Shown here: piece by piece, positions 42,683 through 53,001 of the stretch | Layout of the letters: each line of letters opens with the position of its first letter | Numbering within the stretch: position 1 is the first letter of the stretch | Assembly (NCBI RefSeq): GCF_024189315.1 | Contig: NZ_JAIZEO010000002.1 | Coordinates: 310,001 to 374,000 of the forward strand | DNA length: 64,000 nucleotides | DNA from: Halobacillus sp. A5 | GTDB taxonomy: Bacteria > Bacillota > Bacilli > Bacillales > Halobacillaceae | Direction of reading: 5' to 3' | Notes under the pieces: generated by a model | Seen by the model: only the letters and a program-made list of their open reading frames with translations | The model's database searches: none | What the model was told of the DNA's origin: nothing | Translations under genes and position numbers: made by a program

Positions 42683-43594
42683 ATGGAGTTATCGAATCTA
42701 ACAACTGAAAAAAGAAACAAGAGCAGTATGACTTTGGATCAAATGTCGATCATGGAAGCCTTACATACAATAAACGATGAAGACAAGAAAGTAGCCCGGG
42801 CTGTAGAGTCTGTCCTTCCAAAAGTAAACATATCAATCGAAAAGATTTATAAATCATTAGCAAAAGGCGGCCGGTTATTCTACGTGGGAGCAGGGACCAG
42901 CGGCCGGCTCGGCGTTATTGATGCATCAGAATGTCCGCCTACTTTTATGACCCCGCCAGAGAAGGTGCAGGCCATAATGGCAGGGGGAAATGAAGCGTTT
43001 TTCAGTGCAGTAGAGGGTTGTGAAGATAATGAGAATCAAGGGGCTGAAGACCTGGAAGCTAAACTGCTGACATCGGATGATGTGGTCATTGGGATCACAG
43101 CCAGCGGGAGAACTCCCTATCCAATTGGAGCTTTAAAATATGCCCGTAAAATAGGTGCGTATACCATTTCGTTATCGTGCAATGAGCACTCAGAGATCAG
43201 CCGTCACGCAGATTGTGAAATTGAAGTCGTGGTGGGACCTGAAGTATTGACAGGTTCGACACGCATGAAAGCAGCGACTGCTCACAAAATGATTCTTAAT
43301 ATGATCAGTACTACAACAATGATTCAACTTGGAAAAGTGCATGAGAACCTGATGGTTGATGTCCATGCCAGTAATTATAAATTGATGGAAAGAGCAAAAA
43401 GAACAATTATGGAAATCACCAAAGCTTCTTACGACGAAGCAGAGAAAGTTTTAAAAGAAACGAATCATGAAGTGAAACCAGCTGTGGTAATGATTGAGAC
43501 GGGTGCCGGTTTCAAAGAAGCGCAAAAGGCTATCCATCAGAATAATGGTTATGTAAGGAAAGCGATCGCTCACATATTAAAGCAGAGCACGTAA
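42683..43594 (+). CDS. murQ: N-acetylmuramic acid 6-phosphate etherase
   Basis: 303 aa. MurQ splits D-lactate from MurNAc-6-P to give GlcNAc-6-P in cell-wall recycling. The SIS sugar-phosphate domain is clear: FYVGAGTSGRLGVIDASECPPTF (in part) near 65-85, GITASGRTPYPIGAL near 138, and VVGPEVLTGSTRMKAATAHK near 187. Length is typical. The gene is followed by a sugar ABC importer rather than by the PTS transporter MurP, so uptake probably differs from E. coli and B. subtilis. Confidence 0.95.
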   Translation: MELSNLTTEKRNKSSMTLDQMSIMEALHTINDEDKKVARAVESVLPKVNISIEKIYKSLAKGGRLFYVGAGTSGRLGVIDASECPPTFMTPPEKVQAIMAGGNEAFFSAVEGCEDNENQGAEDLEAKLLTSDDVVIGITASGRTPYPIGALKYARKIGAYTISLSCNEHSEISRHADCEIEVVVGPEVLTGSTRMKAATAHKMILNMISTTTMIQLGKVHENLMVDVHASNYKLMERAKRTIMEITKASYDEAEKVLKETNHEVKPAVVMIETGAGFKEAQKAIHQNNGYVRKAIAHILKQST

Positions 43595-43673
43595 CTTTCA
43601 GAAACAACATTAATGGCTTTTCAGTCTGTTAATGAGTTTCATATACTTAACAACATTAAAAGGGGGAAGTAAT

Positions 43674-45017
43674 TTGAAGAAGCTACTTAAAGGTCCTGTT
43701 TCATTGCTTTGGATGGGTCTGCTCACTATTGGTCTGGCTGCTGGTTGTTCATCTGATGATGACTCTTCAGGAGATAACGGCGGCGGTGACGGATCAGGCG
43801 AAGGTGGTGTGTCAGGAGAGCTTGAACTTCAATACTTTGTTGGTGGATACGGGGACTCCTGGTGGAAAGAAGTCATTGAGGATTTTGAAGAAGAGTATCC
43901 TGATGTATCCGTCGTCGAGCATGCAGGTCCAAATATTAATGAAGAAATGAGATCGCGCTGGGTGTCTGGAGATCCACCTGATGTAGTGTACATCGACGGT
44001 GCTGGGTCGAGTGAAACGCAGATGGTAGAAGATGGTCAGTTGATGAACCTCTCTGATTTGGTCGAAGATATTGAGGTTGAAGGTGAGCCGCTTCTTGACA
44101 GCTTTATTGTAGAACCGGCAACGTATGATGATGAGATTTACTCTCTGCCGCTCGTATTTGATACATGGGGAACCTGGTACAATGAAGCATTGTTTGAAGA
44201 TGAAGGCTATGAGGTGCCTGCAGACTTTGACGGCTTTATGGATACCATGGGCGAAGTTCAGGAGGGTGAAGATATTTCTCCATTCGTTACAACTGGACAG
44301 CATCCATATTACTTCTTACGCGGTGTGCTTTACCCTGCTTTTGGTGCATCAGGCGGTGACGAGCTGCTGAATGATGTGATTACAGGTGCTGAAGGAGCAT
44401 GGACGAGTGATCCTGTTGTTGAAGTAATGGAAAAAGTACAGGAAATGCAGGAAGCAGGATATATTGACGATGGCTTCGGTGCTTTAAACCATACGCAATC
44501 ACAAATGGATTTTTTAATGGGAGATAATGCCTTTATTCCTGTTGGGTTCTGGCTGCCAAATGAAATGGCAAATGATATCCCTGAGGATTTTGAATTTGGG
44601 TTTGTTCCTTCTCCTATGAACGATTCGGGAGAGCCGTATTCAATTGTGCCGGACCTGCGTCCGCTTGCAATCGCTGAAGAAGCTGAGAATCCAGAGGCAG
44701 CCGAGGCTTTTGTAGAGTTTGTATTTAAGAAGGAGTTTGCACGTTCTTTCTCAGAACATACGGGCGCCATTATGAACTTAAACGGTGTAGATTTGTCTGA
44801 GAACGAAGAAGTGCCGGATTATTTAATTGAAGCAAACGATATGATCAATGATGAAGAGCAAGTACAAATTAACAATAAGCCACACCCGATGAGCTCCGAT
44901 TTAGAAGAGCCTATTGGCAACTCATTAGTCTCGCTGATGTTGGGTAACATCACAGCAGAAGAGTTCACGGAAGAGGCAGAGCAAGCTGCGGCAGAATATC
45001 GTGAGAGCAATGAATAG
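43674..45017 (+). CDS. Sugar ABC transporter, substrate-binding lipoprotein
   Basis: 447 aa from TTG 43674 behind AAGGGGG, which gives a clean signal MKKLLKG...GLAAGCSS; the longer frame upstream has no signal. After the lipid-anchored Cys comes a Ser/Gly/Asp linker, then a family 1 carbohydrate-binding fold (GELELQYFVGGYGDSWWKEVIEDFEE in part; RWVSGDPPDVVYIDG; FDTWGTWYNEALFE). It is highly acidic. Sugar type unknown; the murQ link suggests an amino sugar such as MurNAc or GlcNAc. A very stable hairpin follows at 45032-45068. Confidence 0.88.
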   Translation: MKKLLKGPVSLLWMGLLTIGLAAGCSSDDDSSGDNGGGDGSGEGGVSGELELQYFVGGYGDSWWKEVIEDFEEEYPDVSVVEHAGPNINEEMRSRWVSGDPPDVVYIDGAGSSETQMVEDGQLMNLSDLVEDIEVEGEPLLDSFIVEPATYDDEIYSLPLVFDTWGTWYNEALFEDEGYEVPADFDGFMDTMGEVQEGEDISPFVTTGQHPYYFLRGVLYPAFGASGGDELLNDVITGAEGAWTSDPVVEVMEKVQEMQEAGYIDDGFGALNHTQSQMDFLMGDNAFIPVGFWLPNEMANDIPEDFEFGFVPSPMNDSGEPYSIVPDLRPLAIAEEAENPEAAEAFVEFVFKKEFARSFSEHTGAIMNLNGVDLSENEEVPDYLIEANDMINDEEQVQINNKPHPMSSDLEEPIGNSLVSLMLGNITAEEFTEEAEQAAAEYRESNE

Positions 45018-45031
45018 TTAATGATGCTGAC

Positions 45032-45076
45032 GATATGGAATATAAGGCGCAGCCTTATATTCCATATCCTTATTTT
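45032..45076 (+). terminator. Strong hairpin inside the transporter operon
   Basis: GATATGGAATATAAGGC (45032-45048), loop GCA, and its exact complement (45052-45068), then CTTATTTTTT. A 17-bp perfect stem. It should give more binding protein than permease, by partial termination or by protecting the upstream mRNA. Confidence 0.85.
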
Positions 45077-45122
45077 TTAGTTGAGGTTTGTTTTTCTACT
45101 TTTATTTAGAAAGGGTGAGTGG

Positions 45123-46016
45123 GTGGTACAGTCTAAGAAGCAAAAATATACATTCCTGGCCTTTTGTCTTATACCGACGTTCATTATGTTCTCGATTTTC
45201 ACCCTTTATCCACTATTCAGCGGATTGTACTTTTCTTTTTTTGAGTGGTCAGGTGCAACACAGGAGAAGACATTTATAGGCTTTGATAATTACATAAAAC
45301 TGTTCAACGATTCTATTATTCCCCGCACGATCTACCATGATTATTTTCTGGTGGCTACAAAGGTTGTGGGCATTATGGTGCTGGCTTTATTTTTTGCCGT
45401 GGCACTAACTCAGTTAAAAATTAAAGAGGCGCCTTTCTATCGAATCGTTTTCTTCTTCCCTAATATTATGTCTGTTGTAGTTATCGGTATCCTTTGGGCA
45501 TTCATCTACAACCCGAGCATGGGGCTTGTGAACTCTGGGTTGGAAGCGATTGGACTTGAAAGCTGGACGCGGGCATGGCTCGGTAATGAGGATTGGGCAC
45601 TGGCAAGTCTGGTCCTGCCTTCTGTATGGGCAGGGATCGGGCTGTTTATGCTGATGCTCATGGGAGGTATAGCTAACGTTTCGAAAAGCTACTATGAAGC
45701 TGCGGAAATTGACGGGGCCAACGAATGGCAGCAGTTTTGGAAAGTCACATTACCGCTTGTATGGCCGCAGATAAAAATTTCCATCTTATATATTGTCATT
45801 ACGACGTTAAATGGTTCTTTTATTATCGTCCAGGTAATGACTGGCGGGGGGCCGAATAACTCCACGCATGTGATGGGCTCGTATTTATACCAGCAGGCTT
45901 TTCAACAGTATGACTTTGGTTATGGAGCAACCATAGGGGTAATGATCCTCATTATCTCATTAATTACGGTGCTTATTTTACAATTCTTGATGCGGCGGGA
46001 ACGAGTAGAGTATTAA
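45123..46016 (+). CDS. Sugar ABC transporter permease (MalF/UgpA type)
   Basis: 297 aa from GTG 45123 after AAAGGGTGAG; a longer frame from TTG 45081 runs into the upstream hairpin. Six membrane helices, and the EAA loop that contacts the ATPase, EAAEIDGANEWQQFWKVTLPLVWPQ, is near 200-225 (quoted in part). Pairs with the next gene. Confidence 0.9.
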   Translation: MVQSKKQKYTFLAFCLIPTFIMFSIFTLYPLFSGLYFSFFEWSGATQEKTFIGFDNYIKLFNDSIIPRTIYHDYFLVATKVVGIMVLALFFAVALTQLKIKEAPFYRIVFFFPNIMSVVVIGILWAFIYNPSMGLVNSGLEAIGLESWTRAWLGNEDWALASLVLPSVWAGIGLFMLMLMGGIANVSKSYYEAAEIDGANEWQQFWKVTLPLVWPQIKISILYIVITTLNGSFIIVQVMTGGGPNNSTHVMGSYLYQQAFQQYDFGYGATIGVMILIISLITVLILQFLMRRERVEY

Positions 46017-46049
46017 GCTGGCGTTGGAATCTTTAAGGGGGTAAGAAAC

Positions 46050-46898
46050 ATGCGGCAGAAAAAAAGCGTGGGTCAATTGTTAGGAAGAGCCGGAATTAGA
46101 ATCCCGCTCATTTTGTGGTCAATCGCTGTTTTATACCCGATTTTCTGGATGTTTATCGGGTCTTTTAAATCAAATGGAGAAATCTATGCGAATCCGTGGG
46201 GAATGCCTGATCAGTTTAATTTTGAAAATTTCTCAAGTGCCTGGACTGATTTTAACATTGATACGAGTGTATTTAATAGTTTAATTGTGACCGTACTGGG
46301 CGCTGTTCTTACATTAGTTTTAGCGATACCTACTGCTTATGCGATTGAACGCTTAAGGTTTAGAGGCAGTCACATTTTATTTACGCTGTACATATCCGCT
46401 ATGATGATTCCGATGGTGCTGGGCTGGATTCCTTTGTTTTTCCTATTACAACAGTTTAATTTATTAGATAATATTTATGGGTTAGCAATGGTTTATGCCG
46501 TCAGTCAGCTGCCTTTTACTATTTTCGTGCTGACCAGTTTTATGAGCACGATACCGAAGTCACTTGAAGAGTCGGCTTCAATGGATGGGTTGTCGCCATA
46601 TGGTATTCTGCTGAAAATAATCACCCCGCTTTCGATGTCCGGCATTATAACTGTGACAATTATGAATGCGATTCAGTTTTGGAATGAATACTTTATGGCA
46701 TTAATTTTCCTTCAATCAGAAGGGAATTACACCCTTGCTCTTGCGATTGATTATATTAGCAATGAAGCGGAGTATACGAATGCATGGGGGACGCTATTTG
46801 CCAGTTTGGCAATCGCCATTATTCCTGTGATTATTCTCTATGCCATATTCCAGCAGCGGATAGCTAAAGGAATGACTGAAGGAGCCATAAAGGGCTGA
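46050..46898 (+). CDS. Sugar ABC transporter permease (MalG/UgpE type)
   Basis: 282 aa with AAGGGGGTAAG upstream. Six membrane helices; EAA loop EESASMDGLSPYGILLKIITPL near 180-200. No ATPase gene follows: the operon ends in a terminator. As in other Bacilli, a shared MsmX-type ATPase elsewhere would power it; that is inference. Confidence 0.9.
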   Translation: MRQKKSVGQLLGRAGIRIPLILWSIAVLYPIFWMFIGSFKSNGEIYANPWGMPDQFNFENFSSAWTDFNIDTSVFNSLIVTVLGAVLTLVLAIPTAYAIERLRFRGSHILFTLYISAMMIPMVLGWIPLFFLLQQFNLLDNIYGLAMVYAVSQLPFTIFVLTSFMSTIPKSLEESASMDGLSPYGILLKIITPLSMSGIITVTIMNAIQFWNEYFMALIFLQSEGNYTLALAIDYISNEAEYTNAWGTLFASLAIAIIPVIILYAIFQQRIAKGMTEGAIKG

Positions 46899-46913
46899 AT
46901 ACTGATATTAATA

Positions 46914-46948
46914 AAAGCTGTGGCTGTAACGCACAGCTTTATTTTTTT
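46914..46948 (+). terminator. Terminator of the murQ/transporter operon
   Basis: AAAGCTGTG (46914-46922) / CACAGCTTT (46932-46940), then ATTTTTTT. Confidence 0.9.
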
Positions 46949-46988
46949 GTCTTATTTTGTCTTATAAAGCGCTGTCATACATAATCCG

Positions 46989-47060
46989 ACAAAAAGTTAC
47001 ATAATTTTCGGAACTTTTTGTAAGAAATTAATTGTAATCGGTTCCGTAACATTTTATGCT
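46989..47060 (+). promoter_or_regulatory. Promoter region of the glycogen operon
   Basis: TTGTAA (47032-47037), 17 bases, TATGCT (47055-47060). Upstream, ACAAAAAGTT (46989-46998) pairs with AACTTTTTGT (47012-47021). TGTAATCGGTTCCG (47033-47046) resembles a CcpA box with two mismatches and lies across the -35 and spacer. Confidence 0.55.
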
Positions 47061-47092
47061 TAATAATAAGCACAGATTAAGGAGGCGGTGGC

Positions 47093-49006
47093 GTGTTAAA
47101 CGAAACATTAGTTGAACACGATCTCTATTTATTTCATCAAGGAAATTTACGCTACAGCTATCAACTCCTCGGAGCTCATCCTCATGAAGAGAATGGCGAG
47201 GAAGGTTACCGTTTTGCGGTATGGGCACCGAATGCTGAGCAAGTAAGCCTCGTCGGTGATTTTAACAATTGGGATGGGTCGAACCATAGACTGAAAAAAT
47301 TAAACGAGAATGGAATTTGGTATGGATTTATACCAGAGATCACCGAAGGAACAGTGTATAAGTACGAAATTTTAACACCACATGGGCATTTGAGGCTGAA
47401 AGCCGATCCCTATGGCTTTTCCAGTGAGCTGCGCCCAAATACAGCCTCAGTCACTTATCCTCTCCATCAATATTCATGGAATGACGATCAATGGATGAAC
47501 AGACGAGAGAAATTAAATATCTATGAATCTCCAATTTCAATTTATGAACTGCATTTAGGCTCCTGGAAGAATATTGAAACCGAAGTTTACTACAATTACA
47601 GAGAATACGCAGACATGGTCATTCCGTATGTAAAAAAACTCGGCTACTCTCATATCGAGCTACTGCCGATTACAGAACATCCTTTTGACCGCTCCTGGGG
47701 CTATCAGACGACGGGATACTTTGCGGCGACTTCCCGCTATGGCTCGCCCGACGATTTCCGGTATTTTGTTGATCAATGCCATCAAAACGGAATAGGCGTT
47801 ATTCTGGACTGGGTGCCTGCTCACTTTTGTAAGGATGAGCATGGTCTGCGAAGGTTCGATGGCGAGCCACTGTACGAGTATCAAGATCCAGTTAAAGCAG
47901 AGAAGCCGCAGTGGGGAACGCTTACCTTCGATTTTGGAAGAAATGAAGTCCAAAGCTTTCTAATCTCAAATGCTATCTATTGGTTGAAAGAATTTCATTT
48001 GGATGGACTTCGAGTAGATGCTGTTGCAAGCATGCTTTATCTGGACTTTGGCAAGGAAGACGGCCAGTGGGAACTCAACGAATACGGCGGAAGAGAAAAC
48101 TTAGAGGCCGTAGCTTTTATAAAAAAATTGAATGAAGCCATTTTTGAAGAGGTTCCAGACATCCTGATGATGGCTGAGGAATCTACTTCATGGCCACAGG
48201 TAAGTGCCCCAACTTACTTAGGCGGCCTTGGCTTTAACTATAAATGGAACATGGGCTGGATGAATGACATGTTAAAGTACATCGAAATGGATCCTATTCA
48301 TCGAAAGCATCATCATCACTTAATTACATTTTCATTTTTCTACGCGTTTTCTGAGAACTTTATTTTACCGATTTCACATGATGAAGTGGTTCATGGAAAA
48401 AAATCTCTACTCAATAAAATGCCGGGTGATTATTGGCAGAAGTTCGCTAATCTCAGAGCCTTTCTCGCTTACATGTATGCACACCCAGGTAAAAAACTGC
48501 TTATGATGGGGACAGAATATGGTCAGTTCGATGAATGGAAAGATCTCGAAGACTTAGACTGGGAGCTGCTCGATTACGAATCACATTCCTCTACATTAGA
48601 GTACGTGAAACAGCTTCACCAACTGTACAACGACATGCCGGCTCTATGGGAATTAGACCATGATGAAGAAGGGTTTTTCTGGATAGACCCTAACAATTAT
48701 GAGCAAAGCATTGTTTCTTTTGCAAGGAGCAGCCGCAATGCATCCGACCAACTCATTATTGTTTGTAATTTTACTCCAGAGGTTTATCACGGATACAAAG
48801 TAGGGGTGCCGAAAGAAGGCTGCTATAAAGAAATCTTTAACAGCGATGCCACCCACTTTGGAGGATCAGGTCAGACCAATGGACTAGCCTTACAAACGGG
48901 AAATGAGCCGTGGCAAGGCCAGCCTCATCATGTCTCGATGACCATCCCGCCGTTAGCCGTAAGCTTTCTAAAAAGAACTTCTTCACCAAAGGAGGAAAAC
49001 GAATGA
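47093..49006 (+). CDS. glgB: 1,4-alpha-glucan branching enzyme
   Basis: 637 aa from a GTG start behind AAGGAGG. An N-terminal CBM48 domain ([22 protein letters not shown] in part, near 41-60) is followed by the GH13 barrel: DWVPAHF near 240, [12 protein letters not shown] with the nucleophile Asp near 305, MMAEEST with the acid Glu near 358, and [12 protein letters not shown] near 424. It makes the alpha-1,6 branches in glycogen. Its stop overlaps the glgC start (ATGA). Confidence 0.97.
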   Translation: MLNETLVEHDLYLFHQGNLRYSYQLLGAHPHEENGEEGYRFAVWAPNAEQVSLVGDFNNWDGSNHRLKKLNENGIWYGFIPEITEGTVYKYEILTPHGHLRLKADPYGFSSELRPNTASVTYPLHQYSWNDDQWMNRREKLNIYESPISIYELHLGSWKNIETEVYYNYREYADMVIPYVKKLGYSHIELLPITEHPFDRSWGYQTTGYFAATSRYGSPDDFRYFVDQCHQNGIGVILDWVPAHFCKDEHGLRRFDGEPLYEYQDPVKAEKPQWGTLTFDFGRNEVQSFLISNAIYWLKEFHLDGLRVDAVASMLYLDFGKEDGQWELNEYGGRENLEAVAFIKKLNEAIFEEVPDILMMAEESTSWPQVSAPTYLGGLGFNYKWNMGWMNDMLKYIEMDPIHRKHHHHLITFSFFYAFSENFILPISHDEVVHGKKSLLNKMPGDYWQKFANLRAFLAYMYAHPGKKLLMMGTEYGQFDEWKDLEDLDWELLDYESHSSTLEYVKQLHQLYNDMPALWELDHDEEGFFWIDPNNYEQSIVSFARSSRNASDQLIIVCNFTPEVYHGYKVGVPKEGCYKEIFNSDATHFGGSGQTNGLALQTGNEPWQGQPHHVSMTIPPLAVSFLKRTSSPKEENE

Positions 49007-50166
49007 AAACTAAAGAATGCGTAGCCATGCTTCTGGCAGGGGGGCAGGGCACAAGACTGAAATCATTAACTAAGAAGATAGCAAAGCCTGCCGTTTATTT
49101 TGGTGGAAAGTATCGAATTATCGATTTTCCTTTAAGTAATTGCTCGAATTCTGGTATCGATACCGTGGGCGTATTGACACAATATGAGCCACTTATATTG
49201 AATAACTATATCGGCATAGGTTCCTCCTGGGATCTTGACCGAAATTATGGCGGGGTGTCCGTTCTGCCTCCGTATATGCAGTCTGAAGGTGGAGGCTGGT
49301 ATACCGGAACGGCGAATGCGATCTATCGAAATATTGAGTTTCTGGATCGATACGAACCTGAACACGTGTTGATCTTATCAGGGGACCATATTTATAAAAT
49401 GGATTATAGCAGCATGCTTGAAGAGCATATTGAGCAGGACGCTGATTCAACGATCTCTGTTATTCCAGTGTCGTGGGATGAAGCAAGCCGCTTTGGCATT
49501 ATGAATACAGATGACGATGGAAGAATTATAGAGTTTGATGAAAAGCCGGATTTCCCTTTAAGTAATCTTGCTTCCATGGGCGTTTATATTTTTAAATGGG
49601 AAGTATTAAAAAGGTATTTGTTAGAAGATGAAGAAAAAGACAACTCCTCCCACGACTTCGGAAAAGACATTATTCCAACTATGCTTCAGGATGGAAAGCA
49701 CCTGCACGCATATAAATTTGAAGGTTACTGGAAAGATGTCGGTACAGTCGACAGTTTATGGGAAGCGAACATGGATCTATTAAAAGAAGATCCTGAGCTG
49801 AACTTAAGCGATAATAAATGGAGGATTTACTCAAAGAACCCTAATCAGCCTGCACAATATATTGCGCCTTGCGCTACTGTAAGAAATGCGTTGATTAATG
49901 AAGGGTGCCGCATTTACGGAAGCATTGATACATCCGTTATTTTCTATGGTGTCCATGTAGAAGATAGTGCTGTTATAAAAGATTCGGTCATTATGCCCAA
50001 CGTTAAGATCGGTAAAAACGTTAAGATCCACCGGGCCATCATTGCAGAAGGAAGCAATATTGAAGACAACTCCGTAATAGGAGACCCAAACCCTGACAGC
50101 CAAATTACGTTAGTGGCTGAAGAGGGCAGCGTCATGGCATCAAGCTATGCAACAATTATTAAGTAA
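49003..50166 (+). CDS. glgC: Glucose-1-phosphate adenylyltransferase, catalytic subunit
   Basis: 387 aa from ATG 49003, placed by AAAGGAGG nine bases before it; longer frames lie inside glgB. It makes ADP-glucose from glucose-1-P and ATP. The nucleotide loop [14 protein letters not shown] is intact at 12-25, then [27 protein letters not shown] near 125, and a left-handed beta-helix C-terminus with hexad repeats ([21 protein letters not shown]). Confidence 0.96.
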   Translation: MKTKECVAMLLAGGQGTRLKSLTKKIAKPAVYFGGKYRIIDFPLSNCSNSGIDTVGVLTQYEPLILNNYIGIGSSWDLDRNYGGVSVLPPYMQSEGGGWYTGTANAIYRNIEFLDRYEPEHVLILSGDHIYKMDYSSMLEEHIEQDADSTISVIPVSWDEASRFGIMNTDDDGRIIEFDEKPDFPLSNLASMGVYIFKWEVLKRYLLEDEEKDNSSHDFGKDIIPTMLQDGKHLHAYKFEGYWKDVGTVDSLWEANMDLLKEDPELNLSDNKWRIYSKNPNQPAQYIAPCATVRNALINEGCRIYGSIDTSVIFYGVHVEDSAVIKDSVIMPNVKIGKNVKIHRAIIAEGSNIEDNSVIGDPNPDSQITLVAEEGSVMASSYATIIK

Positions 50167-50177
50167 GGGGTGACGAG

Positions 50178-51284
50178 ATGGACCGAATTGCAGGAATTAT
50201 TAACCTGGATCATGAACAAGACTTAATGGATGAACTAACCTATTTTAGATGTGGAGCGGCTGTTCCGTTTGCAGGACGCTACCGTATGATTGATTTTACT
50301 ATATCGAATATGACCAATTCCCGAATTGAAGCCATTGCCGTATTCGCACGGCGCAAATATCGTTCACTTATGGATCATCTGGAACAAGGGAAGGCATGGG
50401 ACTTAGACAGAAAGCGTGGCGGGTTATTTATTCTACCTCCAGACTGGAATGACCCTACCGATTTATCAAGAGGCGATTTACAGCATTTTCATAATAATAT
50501 TGACTTTATTAAACGAACATTGGCGGATTATATTGTTGTATCCGGTTCACAGAGCATCTGCAATATTGATTATCGCGATGTTCTTGATGCTCATAAACAA
50601 TCGGGAGCCGATGTCACTGTCGTTTATACAAAAGTCCGTGATCTCCAGCCTGAGCATAACCTTGCTCATAAGCTGACGATCGATGACAGCGGCCGGGTGG
50701 CTGCCATTCATAATGATCAGCAAAGCTCGAATGTGTATATGGATACGTATATTATTGAAAAAGACTACCTTTATTATTTAATTGAACAGTGTATTGCACA
50801 CGGGTGTGCGCACTTCTTCCTCGATGGAATTAAAGGAAGGCTGCCGGAAATAAATATACAAGCCTATGAATATAAAGGCTCATATTCCTTAATTAACTCT
50901 GTGGAAAGCTATTATAGAAACAGCAAGAAGCTGTTAAACCGCTCGTCCCATGATGAGTTATTTAAAGAAGACTCGCCGGTTTATACAAAAATAAAAAATG
51001 AAGCACCATCCAAATATGCCCGGTCATCAAATGTTACAAATACACTCGTGGCTAATGGGTGCATTGTAAACGGGCATGTAGAAGAAAGCATCCTTTTTAG
51101 AGGGGTGAAGGTTGGAAAGGGAGCGGTTATTAAAAATTCCATCATTATGCAGAGGTGTGAAATCGAAGAAAACGCAGTGCTTGAAAACGTTATTCTCGAT
51201 AAAGACTGTACGATCTCATCAGGGCGCACACTTATAGGTGCTCCCGAGAAGCCTTTTGTCGTTGCGAAAAGTAAAACGATGTAA
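50178..51284 (+). CDS. glgD: Glucose-1-phosphate adenylyltransferase, regulatory subunit
   Basis: 368 aa with AAGGGGTGACG before ATG. Homologous to GlgC across its length, but the GGxGTRL nucleotide loop is replaced by a loop lacking it (INLDHEQDLMDELTYFR), so it is probably catalytically weak and tunes GlgC, as GlgD does in Bacillus. C-terminal beta-helix present. A terminator and 265 bases follow before glgA. Confidence 0.94.
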   Translation: MDRIAGIINLDHEQDLMDELTYFRCGAAVPFAGRYRMIDFTISNMTNSRIEAIAVFARRKYRSLMDHLEQGKAWDLDRKRGGLFILPPDWNDPTDLSRGDLQHFHNNIDFIKRTLADYIVVSGSQSICNIDYRDVLDAHKQSGADVTVVYTKVRDLQPEHNLAHKLTIDDSGRVAAIHNDQQSSNVYMDTYIIEKDYLYYLIEQCIAHGCAHFFLDGIKGRLPEINIQAYEYKGSYSLINSVESYYRNSKKLLNRSSHDELFKEDSPVYTKIKNEAPSKYARSSNVTNTLVANGCIVNGHVEESILFRGVKVGKGAVIKNSIIMQRCEIEENAVLENVILDKDCTISSGRTLIGAPEKPFVVAKSKTM

Positions 51285-51291
51285 ACAACAT

Positions 51292-51332
51292 AAAAGAGGC
51301 TGTCTGAATGTACGTTTCTGACAGTCTTTTTT
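51292..51332 (+). terminator. Hairpin terminator between glgD and glgA
   Basis: AAGAGGCTGTC pairs with GACAG-TCTT, and TTTTTT follows. It may split the glg cluster into glgBCD and glgA-glgP-GH13 units. Confidence 0.75.
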
Positions 51333-51549
51333 GTTTAAAGAAAGAGGCTGCCGGCCCCTGAGGAAGACCATGACAGGGTTCCAAGATTTAAAGATTTATC
51401 AAGTCCTCCACATCAAGCGGGTTGATTACCTCGCTGATTTATTACAAGGGATTAATGTGATAACCCATTAATATGGATTATCTTTACTTTCACTTATTTT
51501 TAAGGCAAGCATTTAACATTGCTTAATGAAAAGAAGGAGATGAGTAAGT

Positions 51550-52980
51550 GTGAATGTGTTAATGATTGGTTCAGAGTGTACACCCTTTATTAAGACAGGC
51601 GGGCTGGCAGACGTATTAGGGTCACTGCCCCATGCATTGAAGGAGGACGGGCACGAGGTACGTGTCGTACTTCCAAAGTATGAAACGATGAGTGACGATT
51701 GGAAAATTAAGCTGGAAACTATTCAAACATTTAATGTGGAGATTGGCTGGCGTAATAAATATGCCGGAGTGCAATATATTGAACATAACGGAATACCTGT
51801 ATACTTTATTGATAATGAATATTACTTTAAGCGTTCAAACCTATACGGGTATGACGACGAAGCGGAACGTTTTGTCTTCTTTAATAAAGCCATTATGGAA
51901 ATGATCCGCAAAATGGATTGGAAGCCTGATGTGCTGCATTGTCATGATTGGCAGGCTGGATTAGTTCCAGTGCTTCTTCATACTCATTATGGAAGCGATC
52001 CAAAGTTCCAGGATATGAAGACCGTGTTCACTATTCATAACTTAAAGTATCAAGGAATTTATCCAGATTCGGTTTTATATGATTTACTTGGCTTTGACGG
52101 GAATATGATGACTACAGGAGGGTTAGAATTTTTCGGGAATATCAATTTCATGAAAGGTGCCCTTAATTTCGCTGACCATATTACCACGGTCAGTAAAACT
52201 TATGCAAAAGAGATTCAAACTCCTTATTATGGGGAAAACCTAGATGGAGTACTTAGGGAAAGATCAGAGAAATTGTCGGGTATTGTAAACGGTATCGACA
52301 ATCAAGCATTTAACCCAATGAAGGATGAAAGCCTTGCATTTCCTTTTCGAACATCGCTTTTAAAGAAAGCGCAGAACAAAATGTGGCTTCAGGAGAAATT
52401 GGGACTTCCGGTAAGTAAGGAGGTACCAATGATTGGAATCGTTTCCCGCCTTGTCGAACAGAAAGGTTTTGATCTGGTAGGGAGAGTTTTGGAAGAATTA
52501 CTAGAACAAGAGGATGTTCAAATCGTTGTCTTAGGAACAGGGGAAGCGGAGTATGAACATATGCTCCAATGGGCACAATCCAAGTATCCGGATAAGATGT
52601 CCGCGAATATCATGTTTAGTGAAGATTTATCTCGTCAGATCTATGGAGCCAGTGATTTATTTTTGATGCCTTCTCGCTTTGAACCTTGTGGTATTGGTCA
52701 ACTTATCGCCCTTCGCTACCTGTCTGCCCCGATTGTACGGGAGACTGGAGGTCTGGCTGATACCGTGCAGTCTTTTGAAGAAAGAACAGGAGAAGGCAAC
52801 GGCTTTACATTTACTAACTACAATGCCCACGATATGTTGTTCACAATTCGCCGTGCCATATCCTTATATCAGGATTCAGACGCGTGGAAGCAGCTTGTTA
52901 AGAATATGGCCAAAAGTCAGTATCCGTGGAAGTATTCAGCTAACCGTTACAGTGAATTGTATGAAGCAGCATTAGAGTAG
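51550..52980 (+). CDS. glgA: Glycogen synthase (ADP-glucose)
   Basis: 476 aa from a GTG start behind AAGGAGATG. GT5 family: ADP-glucose-binding KTGGLADVLGSLP at 15-27, HCHDWQAGL near 132, GIVNGID near 248, IGIVSRLVEQKGFDLV near 296, and PSRFEPCGIGQLIALRYLSAPIVRETGGLADTV (in part) near 375 with the catalytic Glu. It extends alpha-1,4 chains from ADP-glucose made by GlgCD. Confidence 0.96.
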   Translation: MNVLMIGSECTPFIKTGGLADVLGSLPHALKEDGHEVRVVLPKYETMSDDWKIKLETIQTFNVEIGWRNKYAGVQYIEHNGIPVYFIDNEYYFKRSNLYGYDDEAERFVFFNKAIMEMIRKMDWKPDVLHCHDWQAGLVPVLLHTHYGSDPKFQDMKTVFTIHNLKYQGIYPDSVLYDLLGFDGNMMTTGGLEFFGNINFMKGALNFADHITTVSKTYAKEIQTPYYGENLDGVLRERSEKLSGIVNGIDNQAFNPMKDESLAFPFRTSLLKKAQNKMWLQEKLGLPVSKEVPMIGIVSRLVEQKGFDLVGRVLEELLEQEDVQIVVLGTGEAEYEHMLQWAQSKYPDKMSANIMFSEDLSRQIYGASDLFLMPSRFEPCGIGQLIALRYLSAPIVRETGGLADTVQSFEERTGEGNGFTFTNYNAHDMLFTIRRAISLYQDSDAWKQLVKNMAKSQYPWKYSANRYSELYEAALE

Positions 52981-53001
52981 GCGCGAATGGGAGGACACCC
53001 T

